Source: a virus. Taken from it: a stretch of 28,107 nt of DNA. The notes beneath the pieces are model-generated. The model was not told the DNA's origin, did not search any database, and was given only the letters and a program-made list of their open reading frames with translations. A program made the position numbers and the translations under genes. Location of the stretch: positions 1 to 28,107 of the IMG/VR virus record IMGVR_UViG_3300045950_000282. One strand, written 5' to 3'. Positions 7,651-14,366 of this stretch are shown in pieces (the stretch's first letter is position 1; every line of letters starts with the position of its first letter).

Positions 7651-8216
7651 TCAAAGTATTTACCAGAGGCCTCACCGCTATTAAAAAGGCTGTCTCCCTA
7701 GCAACCAAAGGGATCCTTGATCCCGGTGCACTAAAAGGCGGAGGTCAGGCCGTCCGCAATAAAGTCGATGTTGCACTGAAGATCGAAGGTACGAAATCCT
7801 TCCCTGTCAGGGAAACTCTTTCCATCGAAGGCAGAAAAATATTTTCATCTGTATTCGCATTTCTGATTAAAGGGACAAAGGCTTTTTCTTCAGAAAGTTC
7901 TTTACCAGTCAAAGCTGTTGTTTCTCAGAAGCTCGGGAGTTCATTTAAACTGTCGGGCTCACGCAGCATCATGACCGGCAGGGGTCTTAAATTAAACGGA
8001 AACAAACAATTCCGTTTAAGAAAAGTCCTGAACGTTTCCGGTCACCGGAGTTTCCCGCTTAGTCTCTCCCAAGCGGTTACCGGTGTAAAGCAGTTTGAAT
8101 TCTCGGGGAATACCCGTCTGAAAGGTGCCAGACAAACCAGGCTTGGACAGAATTTCGAAGTCAACGGCAGAAAAGATATCACCAACATCCTCACAGCCCT
8201 CGATCTGATCGACTGA
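7647..8216 (+). CDS. Protein of ten 14-residue repeats, predicted beta-solenoid (189 aa)
   Basis: I know no family for this protein. After a basic, helical 40-residue N-terminus, residues 44-183 are ten repeats of exactly 14 residues with no insertion or deletion. The repeat glycine falls at 48, 62, 76, 104, 118, 132, 146, 160 and 174, with alanine at 90 in the one weak unit. Consensus: [L/F]-x-[I/V/L]-x-G-x-[K/R]-x-[F/I]-x5, as in LKIEGTKSF, LSIEGRKIF, FLIKGTKAF, LKLNGNKQF and LNVSGHRSF. The alternating hydrophobics and fixed period suggest a beta-roll or beta-solenoid, possibly trimeric. The protein is strongly basic. It starts within the stop of the preceding gene (ATGA) and ends with a short helical tail. 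Confidence 0.75.
   Translation: MIKVFTRGLTAIKKAVSLATKGILDPGALKGGGQAVRNKVDVALKIEGTKSFPVRETLSIEGRKIFSSVFAFLIKGTKAFSSESSLPVKAVVSQKLGSSFKLSGSRSIMTGRGLKLNGNKQFRLRKVLNVSGHRSFPLSLSQAVTGVKQFEFSGNTRLKGARQTRLGQNFEVNGRKDITNILTALDLID
7776..8195 (+). repeat. Protein-level tandem repeat, 10 units of 42 bases
   Basis: The ten 14-residue units correspond to ten consecutive 42-base units, all in phase. At DNA level the copies are strongly diverged (different codons at nearly every position), so the period is maintained by selection on the protein rather than by recent duplication. Confidence 0.75.
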
Positions 8217-8258
8217 TCCCCTGTTATTTTCCGTTTCCGATCCCCAGCAAAATTTCCC

Positions 8259-8277
8259 GGAGGTCAATAATGTAATG
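8259..8277 (+). promoter_or_regulatory. Start-stop minimal ORF ahead of the protease/scaffold gene
   Basis: GGAGGT (8259-8264) is five bases from an ATG at 8270-8272 that is followed at once by TAA (8273-8275). The TAA overlaps the ATG of the real gene (8275-8277), giving ATGTAATG. The ribosome site is thus best placed for the dead-end start and ten bases from the productive one. Initiation, immediate termination and reinitiation is a possible way to tune protease/scaffold output. Confidence 0.45.
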
Positions 8278-10122
8278 TCAGAAAAAATCTCAAGTCTTGA
8301 AATTCAGAATTTCCTGAAAGATTTCAGGGACAATGCCCACACCGAGGTCTTTGAAACCGGCAGAGAGAAAGAAGAGATCATCCAGATCACCCGTGCCAAG
8401 ATGGGTATCGATCTGCAAAACAACACCGACTTGGCCGGGTTCAAAACCGTTTATACTTTTGGGGACGTGGCAAACGGCAACGGTGCCCGCCTACCGAAAC
8501 ATTTATTGCTGAAGGCTCTCCCCTCTCTTATCGGGAAACCCGTCAACATCAACCATGTCAGAAACTACGTGGTCGGATACTACATCGATTACCGGTACAT
8601 CGAGGCCGAGAATAAAGTCATCGCATACGGCATTTTCTTTAAAAGCAACTTCGGTCAGGAATGGTCGGAAGCCAAACAGCTTTTGAGGTCGAATCTTCTT
8701 GGGACATCGCATGAAGTCTGGTGCCCGCGCAAAAGCCGAAAATATTTGTCCGATGGCACCTATGAAGCCCAGGCCATCGAATTTGCCGGAGGCGCTCTTA
8801 TCTATCGAACCCATAAAGACGCCGTGAACCCTGAAAAAAATATGGATACGGCTTATAAAGGCTGTGACGTTCTTGAAATGGCCATGCAGCATATGAATAA
8901 AAACAATACAGATCTGATTTTCGCTTCCTTGCAGATTCCTGAGAAAAAGAAATACAGTCAGGAAGATCTGATTATCGCTGTCGAAGCCGGAGATATCCTT
9001 CCGAAACCTGAAGTTACCCCGGTGCAGGTACCTCCTGTACTGCCTGTTCAGCAGGTCCCGCGCATCAAATGCCAGAATTGCGGACATGAATTCGAAACCA
9101 ATTCGGTCGGAGAAATCCCCTGTCCGGAATGCCGTGCCATTATCGACAGAACCGGAAAAGTTCTTTATCCGCCTCAGAGAATCAAGTTCAGTTTCCGGGA
9201 TCCTGAAGACGGATCTACAAACTGGCGGCTGATTGAAGAGACCGATACCAAAGCCGTCATCAAGAATTTGGACACAGGCAAAATCTACGAACTCAGTTAT
9301 AAAACCAGGGACGATAATGACGAGCTTCTTAACCGGCTGAAATTCGTGTATATCGGCCATGCCAACTGCCCGCAGTGCGGATATTCGACCTCTTTCAGCA
9401 CTGTTACCAATGTCAGTAAATACGACATCAACTGCAAACACTGCGGCCTGCATTATGCCGTCAACATAAAGAAAGATAGTCTTCGCAAACAGATAAATGC
9501 CTACCGCGATATTACCGAAGAATTCAGATCGGGCAAAACAACACAGGGAGAAAACGTACAAGTGACAGAGAAAATTATGGAATTAGAAGTAGCGGGTCTT
9601 CAGGAAGGAATGGAGCTTGAGACAGCAGTTTTATCTGTCCCGGAGTCTCCTTCTGAAAAGGAAATCGAACTTCAGACGGCTACTCTGACCCGCACAGCCG
9701 CCGCAGATCTTATTGATCGTTATAAAAAAGCTGTTCGGAAGATGTCATCCAGAATCAGAGAACTCAGGAAAACCCTGAACCTGGAGACTTCCAGTCTTAA
9801 ATCTGCAAATGCGCTCGAAACAGCAAAGATACAGGAAGACGCAGACAAAAAGATAAACTGGTACAAAGCCAATGCCATCGAACTCATCAGAAGACGCGAG
9901 TCTCTGGGTAAGTTCGCAGACGATTTATCCGATGAAAAGATAATGGATGAAGACTCTTACGCAAAGGCCAGGCTTGAGAAAGAAAATGCTTTGCTCAAGG
10001 CGAACAAAGAACGCGGCAACGATGTCGTGGGAGACAAATACTTCCTCGTCAAAGACGCCGGCGAACTGAACCGCCTGAAAAACGAGATAAACAGCAAAGC
10101 ATTCGGAAATTCCTTAATTTAA
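8275..10122 (+). CDS. Prohead protease - zinc ribbon - scaffold fusion (615 aa)
   Basis: Residues 60-200 resemble an assemblin-type prohead protease: IGKPVNINHV with H94 as likely catalytic histidine, a VGYYIDYRYIEAENKVIAYG strand pair, and LLGTSHEVW with S145 as likely nucleophile. Two four-cysteine zinc ribbons follow: CQNC/CPEC (266-269, 283-286) and CPQC/CKHC (365-368, 387-390), separated by a beta-rich stretch. Residues 475-605 are charged, long-helix sequence typical of scaffolding proteins. The gene lies just before the major capsid gene, where protease and scaffold are expected. Possible internal starts (GTG 9562, ATG 9577) could give a free scaffold. The start follows a minimal ATG-TAA. 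The protease assignment is moderate; the zinc ribbons are plainly visible. Confidence 0.7.
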   Translation: MSEKISSLEIQNFLKDFRDNAHTEVFETGREKEEIIQITRAKMGIDLQNNTDLAGFKTVYTFGDVANGNGARLPKHLLLKALPSLIGKPVNINHVRNYVVGYYIDYRYIEAENKVIAYGIFFKSNFGQEWSEAKQLLRSNLLGTSHEVWCPRKSRKYLSDGTYEAQAIEFAGGALIYRTHKDAVNPEKNMDTAYKGCDVLEMAMQHMNKNNTDLIFASLQIPEKKKYSQEDLIIAVEAGDILPKPEVTPVQVPPVLPVQQVPRIKCQNCGHEFETNSVGEIPCPECRAIIDRTGKVLYPPQRIKFSFRDPEDGSTNWRLIEETDTKAVIKNLDTGKIYELSYKTRDDNDELLNRLKFVYIGHANCPQCGYSTSFSTVTNVSKYDINCKHCGLHYAVNIKKDSLRKQINAYRDITEEFRSGKTTQGENVQVTEKIMELEVAGLQEGMELETAVLSVPESPSEKEIELQTATLTRTAAADLIDRYKKAVRKMSSRIRELRKTLNLETSSLKSANALETAKIQEDADKKINWYKANAIELIRRRESLGKFADDLSDEKIMDEDSYAKARLEKENALLKANKERGNDVVGDKYFLVKDAGELNRLKNEINSKAFGNSLI

Positions 10123-10135
10123 GGAGAATAACGCA

Positions 10136-11125
10136 ATGGACGGATACGATCCTACGCGACGCTTAGATCTGGAAATTGCAAGGTTGTTGGGCGAACCCAT
10201 CAACACACAACTTCCTGTTCCGGTCGCTATTTCTGAGATTGCCGATACTTTTACTGCTGAACCGGGTGAACATATCTGGAGAATCAAAAATCTGGACAAC
10301 ACCCCGGATATCATTCTTGATGTCGATCCCAACGGTGTCATTACCCCTGTCAAGCGCACGCCGCTGACGGACGTTGAGTTGACCTTCAAAGGGTTAAACT
10401 CGAAAATGGATTACGTTCTTGTCGAAGATGTGCTTAACAAGGTGGATACAAACGCCCTGGCACGCCGGAAAGAGGCCATCTCCCGCGGGATGGATAAAAC
10501 CGAACTTAAGACCATCATCGATGCTCTCTTGACCCCCACCAACGAGGTGTTCCCTCACAACGAGGTCGGCGGATACGTCGTTACTGTCGAATCCGGTGAT
10601 GATCTTTACGACGTGTTTTTCAAGGCAAAACACGGTGTTGAGGATTACGGTGACAACTATCATGCTTTGGTCGGAGGAACGGTGAAGGAAAAGATCGACA
10701 CCTACGACAAAGACAACGTTACGACCTTCAACTACAACATCACGCTGATGGATCGCCTGGCTAAAGTCGGTATTTCTTTGAGGAAGATTTTCGGCAAAGT
10801 TTCCCGCAACGCTTCGGAAACCGAAACCGATCTTCTGGACAAGAAAAAACTGATCCTGGTAGCCCGCGATTCCACTATTGCCGAAGGTAAACCGATTCAG
10901 TTTGTGAGACGTAAAATCAACCCTGCCATCGCGCAGCTGATGGGTGCTGATGTTGACAGTGCCCAGCGCGCTATCATGGTCGGCCAGGTTCCTGTAATCG
11001 TCGAAGTATCCGGGACAAAGGAAAACGTCCTCGGCTATTCTGTCTACGGTTACGAATCTGTCGTTATTGCTGTAAAGAATCCTCGTGCCATCGCTACTGC
11101 TGACGTAACCGGGATCTTAACCTGA
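10136..11125 (+). CDS. Major capsid protein, HK97-fold type (329 aa)
   Basis: Shell-forming protein, identified by position (after the protease/scaffold, before a terminator and connector genes), by size and by character. The N-terminal region is polar. A typical spine-helix segment is seen around 105-135 (VLNKVDTNALARRKEAISRG), then LYDVFFKAKHGVEDYGDNYHALVG and NYNITLMDRLAKVGISLRKI, with LILVARDSTIAEGKPIQFVRRK and a C-terminal strand-rich axial domain (QVPVIVEVSG, YSVYGYESVVIAVKNPRAI). The C-terminal form is common in capsid proteins of this type. AAGGAG lies nine bases before the ATG, the strongest ribosome site of the head genes, in line with a very abundant product. No N-terminal scaffold (delta) domain is present, consistent with a separate scaffold upstream. 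Confidence 0.82.
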   Translation: MDGYDPTRRLDLEIARLLGEPINTQLPVPVAISEIADTFTAEPGEHIWRIKNLDNTPDIILDVDPNGVITPVKRTPLTDVELTFKGLNSKMDYVLVEDVLNKVDTNALARRKEAISRGMDKTELKTIIDALLTPTNEVFPHNEVGGYVVTVESGDDLYDVFFKAKHGVEDYGDNYHALVGGTVKEKIDTYDKDNVTTFNYNITLMDRLAKVGISLRKIFGKVSRNASETETDLLDKKKLILVARDSTIAEGKPIQFVRRKINPAIAQLMGADVDSAQRAIMVGQVPVIVEVSGTKENVLGYSVYGYESVVIAVKNPRAIATADVTGILT

Positions 11126-11135
11126 CAGATCTCTT

Positions 11136-11163
11136 AAGAGGGGAGCGTTTCCGCTCCCCTCTT
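11136..11163 (+). terminator. Strong hairpin after the major capsid gene
   Basis: AAGAGGGGAGCG (11136-11147) pairs perfectly over twelve bases with CGCTCCCCTCTT (11152-11163) around a TTTC loop. The following CCTTCCTTATTGTTTT is pyrimidine-rich but has no compact T run, so partial termination and 3'-end protection of the capsid message are both likely. Confidence 0.8.
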
Positions 11164-11240
11164 CCTTCCTTATTGTTTTCGTTTCATTCCCTGATTCTGT
11201 TCCCATGTTTTAACTTTCTATTAATACGAAAGGATACCAG
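11164..11240 (+). other. Pyrimidine-rich leader before the connector genes
   Basis: A C/T-rich gap with GATTCTGTTCCCAT at 11193-11206, identical to 1062-1075 in the leader of the first structural gene. It ends in AAAGGA, the ribosome site for 11241. No convincing promoter is visible. Confidence 0.35.
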
Positions 11241-11726
11241 ATGATCGTTTTTAAAAACGGCCTGTCGGATAAGGAAAAAAAGCAGATAACTTCCCTGCTT
11301 TGCGAACTTACCGACGTATACGGCGATTTTTATATCACCAGAGACAACTTACGGCTTTTCATCAAAGAAAACCTGAATGTCCTGTTCGACTGCCTGAAAA
11401 AAGGAGACAAAATCGCCTTTGACGATTCGGGAGTCGTGGTTATCTGCGGATTCTCCGACAAGGCCGACAGGAAGTACCTGAAATTCCTGACCAGAAACCC
11501 CGATGACACGGAAAAGTTCCTTAAAGTTATCGCATGGAACCTTAACTGCGACTTATACGTCAAAATCAAGAAAAATAACCCTCTCAAAGACGTTTTGCAG
11601 AAAAATTATTTCCGCTTTGCGGGAGACCGCGGGAAAGAAATTCTCCTTGTAAAAAGGGCCAGAACATATGCTGAGCGAAATACGGACAAAAATCCGGGCA
11701 CTGACCGAAGACTTTGCGAAGTCTGA
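11241..11726 (+). CDS. Acetyltransferase-fold-like protein of unknown role (161 aa)
   Basis: The second half reads like the C-terminal part of a GNAT-type acyltransferase: KIAFDDSGVVVICGFSDK as central strands, then EKFLKVIAWNLNCDLYVKIK, NNPLKDVLQKNYFRFAGDRG and KEILLVKRA, the strand-helix-strand pattern in which the xxNxxxxxxxxxxGFxxxG element is usual. The acetyl-CoA loop (RxxGxG/A) is not evident, so it may be a non-catalytic relative. It is the first gene after the capsid terminator and has AAAGGA before the ATG. Its last 59 bases overlap the adaptor gene. It may be a head completion protein or modify a virion or host protein; this is inference only. Confidence 0.5.
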   Translation: MIVFKNGLSDKEKKQITSLLCELTDVYGDFYITRDNLRLFIKENLNVLFDCLKKGDKIAFDDSGVVVICGFSDKADRKYLKFLTRNPDDTEKFLKVIAWNLNCDLYVKIKKNNPLKDVLQKNYFRFAGDRGKEILLVKRARTYAERNTDKNPGTDRRLCEV

Positions 11727-12630
11727 TTTCCAGATTTTTTCATATACGAATTCACCCATTTTCACCCTGGCAGAACCCAACATTGCCGCCGTTACAGAGG
11801 TGTTAATCAACGGCAATGAACTGCAATCCGGTGAATCATACAGCTTCGATTCTTTGACCAACAAAATCACGATCAGCGGGGTATCGTTTAATCTGGGCGA
11901 CAAAATCGAAGTGGATTTCACATTTAATCAGTTCAGCGATACCGAGCTGGACGAATATATCCGCGCCGCCCTGGTCTGGCTGAGCATTTACGATTACACC
12001 GAAGGAGATTTCGAGATCGAAAGTAACGGCATCTTCCCCACCCTTTCAAATAAGGAAGAAGACATGGTAGCCATCATAGCCTCGATTCTGATCAGGCCGG
12101 ACTACACCAGCTACCGTCTGCCGAATGTTTCGGTCATGTACCCCGAACATTCGACCAAGGAAGAAAGAATCAAAGACCTTATAAATTATTTTAAACACGG
12201 CAGCGGTGCTGTCGGAGTCATCAACTGGCACCAGTCAACCATCGAGCATGACATCGTGGACAGTCTCCTTTTAACCGCCGTCAAAACCGAGACAAAATAT
12301 CTCGATCTTCAGATCAACAGAAAAACTCAGACGGTTTATACCCTGGAAATTCTGACGAAAAACGGTTATATCGTGGACATGACCGGAGGCGTCATTTACG
12401 TAACCGTTAAAGAAAAAATGGAAGACGACGATGTCGAGGCGGTAATTGCCAAAGATATCGTTCCCTCTTCCCCTTCGTCGGGTATCGAGAAAATCATATT
12501 CTCGTCGTCCGAAACGGATATTTCAGGAAATTTTTATTACGACATTAAATTCAAAGACAGCGACGGCAATTCCTATATTCTGTTTCGCGGTAGAGTCAAA
12601 TTCATAGACGCCGTGACCACACGCGCATAG
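11668..12630 (+). CDS. Head-tail adaptor fused to a BppU-like Ig domain (320 aa)
   Basis: The opening MLSEIRTKIRALTEDFAKSD is typical of head-tail adaptor (connector) proteins that attach under the portal. Residues 30-88 are a small beta domain (VTEVLINGNELQSGESYSFD, then KITISG). Residues 90-190 are helical (DTELDEYIRAALVWLSIYDY; EDMVAIIASILIRPDY; KEERIKDLINYFKHG). Residues 208-318 form a separate Ig-like module of the type at the N-terminus of BppU-like upper baseplate proteins: YTLEILTKNGYIVDMTGGVI, FSSSETDISGNFYYDIKF, then LFRGRVKF. The start lies inside the previous gene, with AAGGG nine bases before it. An adaptor carrying such a decoration domain is uncommon; the C-terminal module may project from the neck. 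Confidence 0.6.
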   Translation: MLSEIRTKIRALTEDFAKSDFQIFSYTNSPIFTLAEPNIAAVTEVLINGNELQSGESYSFDSLTNKITISGVSFNLGDKIEVDFTFNQFSDTELDEYIRAALVWLSIYDYTEGDFEIESNGIFPTLSNKEEDMVAIIASILIRPDYTSYRLPNVSVMYPEHSTKEERIKDLINYFKHGSGAVGVINWHQSTIEHDIVDSLLLTAVKTETKYLDLQINRKTQTVYTLEILTKNGYIVDMTGGVIYVTVKEKMEDDDVEAVIAKDIVPSSPSSGIEKIIFSSSETDISGNFYYDIKFKDSDGNSYILFRGRVKFIDAVTTRA

Positions 12631-12634
12631 CCAG

Positions 12635-13012
12635 ATGAAAAACGAACTTGACGAGTTAATCAAATCAAAAGGACAGTACATCCATATCTATCAGGGGATC
12701 GAATCAGTTGATGACCCCTTCGAGAAAAATGTCAGCACGACCAACTTAAATCCTCTGCCTGTTAAAGCCCTTGTGGTCGATTTCGTTGCCTCGAAAGCCC
12801 AGTGGGTTATGCCCGGAATCAAAGTCTCACGGATAAAAGAAATTTACGTTCCCAGGAAATACAGATCCCTGCTTGAAAATTCGCAAAAGATAGAAATCCG
12901 GAACTCCGATGGTCAGAGCGAATTTTATGAAGGCTGGCGGGAGAATGGCCACATGCAGCTCCGCGAGGAAGGCGGTTACCTAAGAGTATACATTTACTCG
13001 AAACATACCTGA
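12635..13012 (+). CDS. Putative head closure (stopper) protein (125 aa)
   Basis: By order (adaptor, this gene, HK97 gp10-like, tail terminator) it should be the head-closure protein that plugs the connector after packaging. The sequence is consistent: a small beta-barrel with a short N-terminal helix, strands KALVVDFVASKAQWVMPGIK and SRIKEIYVPRKY, and a C-terminal strand pair (SEFYEGWRENGHMQLREEGG, LRVYIYSK). It is four bases downstream of the adaptor stop with no clear Shine-Dalgarno, and its TGA overlaps the next ATG by one base, so it is translationally coupled on both sides. The family cannot be proved by eye. Confidence 0.5.
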   Translation: MKNELDELIKSKGQYIHIYQGIESVDDPFEKNVSTTNLNPLPVKALVVDFVASKAQWVMPGIKVSRIKEIYVPRKYRSLLENSQKIEIRNSDGQSEFYEGWRENGHMQLREEGGYLRVYIYSKHT

Positions 13013-13521
13013 TGGCATTTCTCAAAATAGAATTTCTGTCTGACCAGGGGTTCAAAGAGCTTCAGGATAGTCTCCGGACCGACTCCAAGAGTTTAAGAAA
13101 GCAGGTCAAAGACTTAGGCTCCCAGACCGCCGAACAGATGAAAACGATTATCAAAGACAGCAAGGTAAGACCACAGGCCGGAGAACCCACAACTCTTGAG
13201 GCCAACATTGATGTCGAATTCTTCGCTGATGACCGCGGATGGGGTGTCGGCGATATCGAGAAACTTAACAAAAACGCGGAATACTGGCGGGCCGTTAATT
13301 TCGGGTCGAATCATCTTGTCGGCAAAAGACTGCCTTTGGGTCGTTTTGAACCTGACCCTGAAAACGGGCGTCCGAACGACGCTTATTTCAGGGAAGGACG
13401 ATGGAAAGTCCCCGGAGTGTTCAGCGCGCTGGTTAAAAGACCAATCCCTGCGATGAACTACATCGAAAAGACGGTCAATTTCCTCCGCAGAAAAATCAAC
13501 GAAATACGTTTTGGGGGATAA
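13012..13521 (+). CDS. HK97 gp10-like neck/tail component (169 aa)
   Basis: Matches the HK97 gp10-like family in layout: an N-terminal helix with FKELQDSLRTDSKSLRKQVK, a long helix ending AEQMKTIIKDSK, a central glycine-rich beta region (GWGVGDIEKLNKNAEYWRAV, NFGSNHLVGKRLPLG, where YWRAVNFGS resembles the YAxxxExGT motif) and a C-terminal helix PIPAMNYIEKTVNFLRRKIN. Such proteins act in joining head and tail. It begins at TGATG with the previous stop and is followed after three bases by the tail terminator gene. Confidence 0.6.
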   Translation: MAFLKIEFLSDQGFKELQDSLRTDSKSLRKQVKDLGSQTAEQMKTIIKDSKVRPQAGEPTTLEANIDVEFFADDRGWGVGDIEKLNKNAEYWRAVNFGSNHLVGKRLPLGRFEPDPENGRPNDAYFREGRWKVPGVFSALVKRPIPAMNYIEKTVNFLRRKINEIRFGG

Positions 13522-13524
13522 GTC

Positions 13525-14025
13525 ATGGCCATATACCGGGTTTCCCGCAACATCGAAGCCTCGATCATCCAGTATATCGAGCAGGAACTGGCGTCTGGCG
13601 GATGGACGAATATCGCCGTTGAGAAAACCTTCAGCCGGATTTACGACATCCCTATCGACACCTTTCAGAAACAGGGCGCTGTCTGCGTGAGACTCGAAGA
13701 TACCGATCATCAGCAGGCGGAAATAGGCGAGACTTCGACGAGACGGTTTCCTTTCGCACTGATCGATATTTTCGCCGCCAGCGATGGACAAAGGCTGGAC
13801 TTAAAGGATTTTCTCATCGAGGTTCTGAAAAAAGGGCTCCCCTTTTTCGAGTATGAGGTTAACGGCAGCACCATCGTCAACAAAACCCAGAATGGCCGGA
13901 TACGGGTGTCGAACATTGACGATACTCTTGTCAATCTTGGAATAGACAGATCGCTCTTGACGGTGCATGACCGATACAGACATTTGCTGACTCTGGAATT
14001 AAGTCTGGGGCGCGTGGAGGTTTAA
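13525..14025 (+). CDS. Putative tail terminator protein (166 aa)
   Basis: Tail terminators cap the tube when it reaches the tape-measure length and bind the connector. This one lies in the canonical slot after the gp10-like gene. The N-terminal helix (NIEASIIQYIEQELASGGWT), the strands AVCVRLEDTDHQQAEIGETS and RRFPFALIDIFAASDGQRLD, the helix LKDFLIEVLKKGLPFFEYEV and the closing strands (IRVSNIDDTLVNLG, HRHLLTLELSL-type end) form the alpha/beta pattern of the family. GGGGGA-type purines within the end of the previous gene serve as ribosome site. A small membrane protein gene starts just after its TAA. Confidence 0.6.
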   Translation: MAIYRVSRNIEASIIQYIEQELASGGWTNIAVEKTFSRIYDIPIDTFQKQGAVCVRLEDTDHQQAEIGETSTRRFPFALIDIFAASDGQRLDLKDFLIEVLKKGLPFFEYEVNGSTIVNKTQNGRIRVSNIDDTLVNLGIDRSLLTVHDRYRHLLTLELSLGRVEV

Positions 14026-14026
14026 A

Positions 14027-14269
14027 ATGCCGAGATTTTTCTTACAGCTATTTCAGTCATACGGCCTGGATGTCGTACAGATCGTGCTTATCATTTATCT
14101 GTTCTGGAAACTTTTTGCCAATCACTTAAGACACATTACTGACCGTCTTGAAAACAATATCAGGGAAACCAAATGCGTGAAAAAAGAGGTCATTGACCTG
14201 AAAGAAAGAGTTTCCCATATCGAAGGAAAGCTCGAATCCCCGATTCAGAAAGATAAAAGCACGCAGTAA
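14027..14269 (+). CDS. Small membrane protein with coiled-coil tail (80 aa)
   Basis: Residues 12-30 (GLDVVQIVLIIYLFWKLFA) are a clear membrane segment. The remaining 50 residues are charged heptad-like helix (ITDRLENNIRETKCVKKEVI, LKERVSHIEGKL), so the protein is probably anchored by its N-terminus with a coiled coil on one side of the membrane. GGAGGT lies seven bases before the ATG, overlapping the previous gene's end. A membrane protein between tail terminator and tail tube is not part of standard tail assembly. It could be a holin-like or membrane-remodelling protein or the partner of a lysis protein elsewhere, but the orientation is opposite to that of XhlA-type proteins. Function unknown. 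Confidence 0.65.
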   Translation: MPRFFLQLFQSYGLDVVQIVLIIYLFWKLFANHLRHITDRLENNIRETKCVKKEVIDLKERVSHIEGKLESPIQKDKSTQ

Positions 14270-14366
14270 CTTAACCTCTCGTTTTCTTTCCTGTTTCCGA
14301 TCCTGTTTCGTTCAGATAACAAACTTTATTCCCCCGCAGGGAACGGTCTAAGGAGGACTGTCACAC
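14270..14366 (+). other. Pyrimidine-rich gap before the tail tube gene
   Basis: The gap contains CTTTCCTGTTTCCGATCCTG (14287-14306); its core GTTTCCGATCC (14293-14303) recurs at 8233-8243 before the protease/scaffold gene. It ends with AAGGAGG, a strong ribosome site nine bases before the tail tube ATG. Confidence 0.35.

Noticed and set aside
7776-8195. DNA tandem repeat or CRISPR-like array
   Set aside because: The period is exact only at protein level; the 42-base units share little DNA identity and there are no spacers.
8503-9561. Open frame of 352 codons on the minus strand inside the protease/scaffold gene
   Set aside because: Antisense shadow of a gene with clear zinc ribbons. The translated sequence has no family likeness and no leader.
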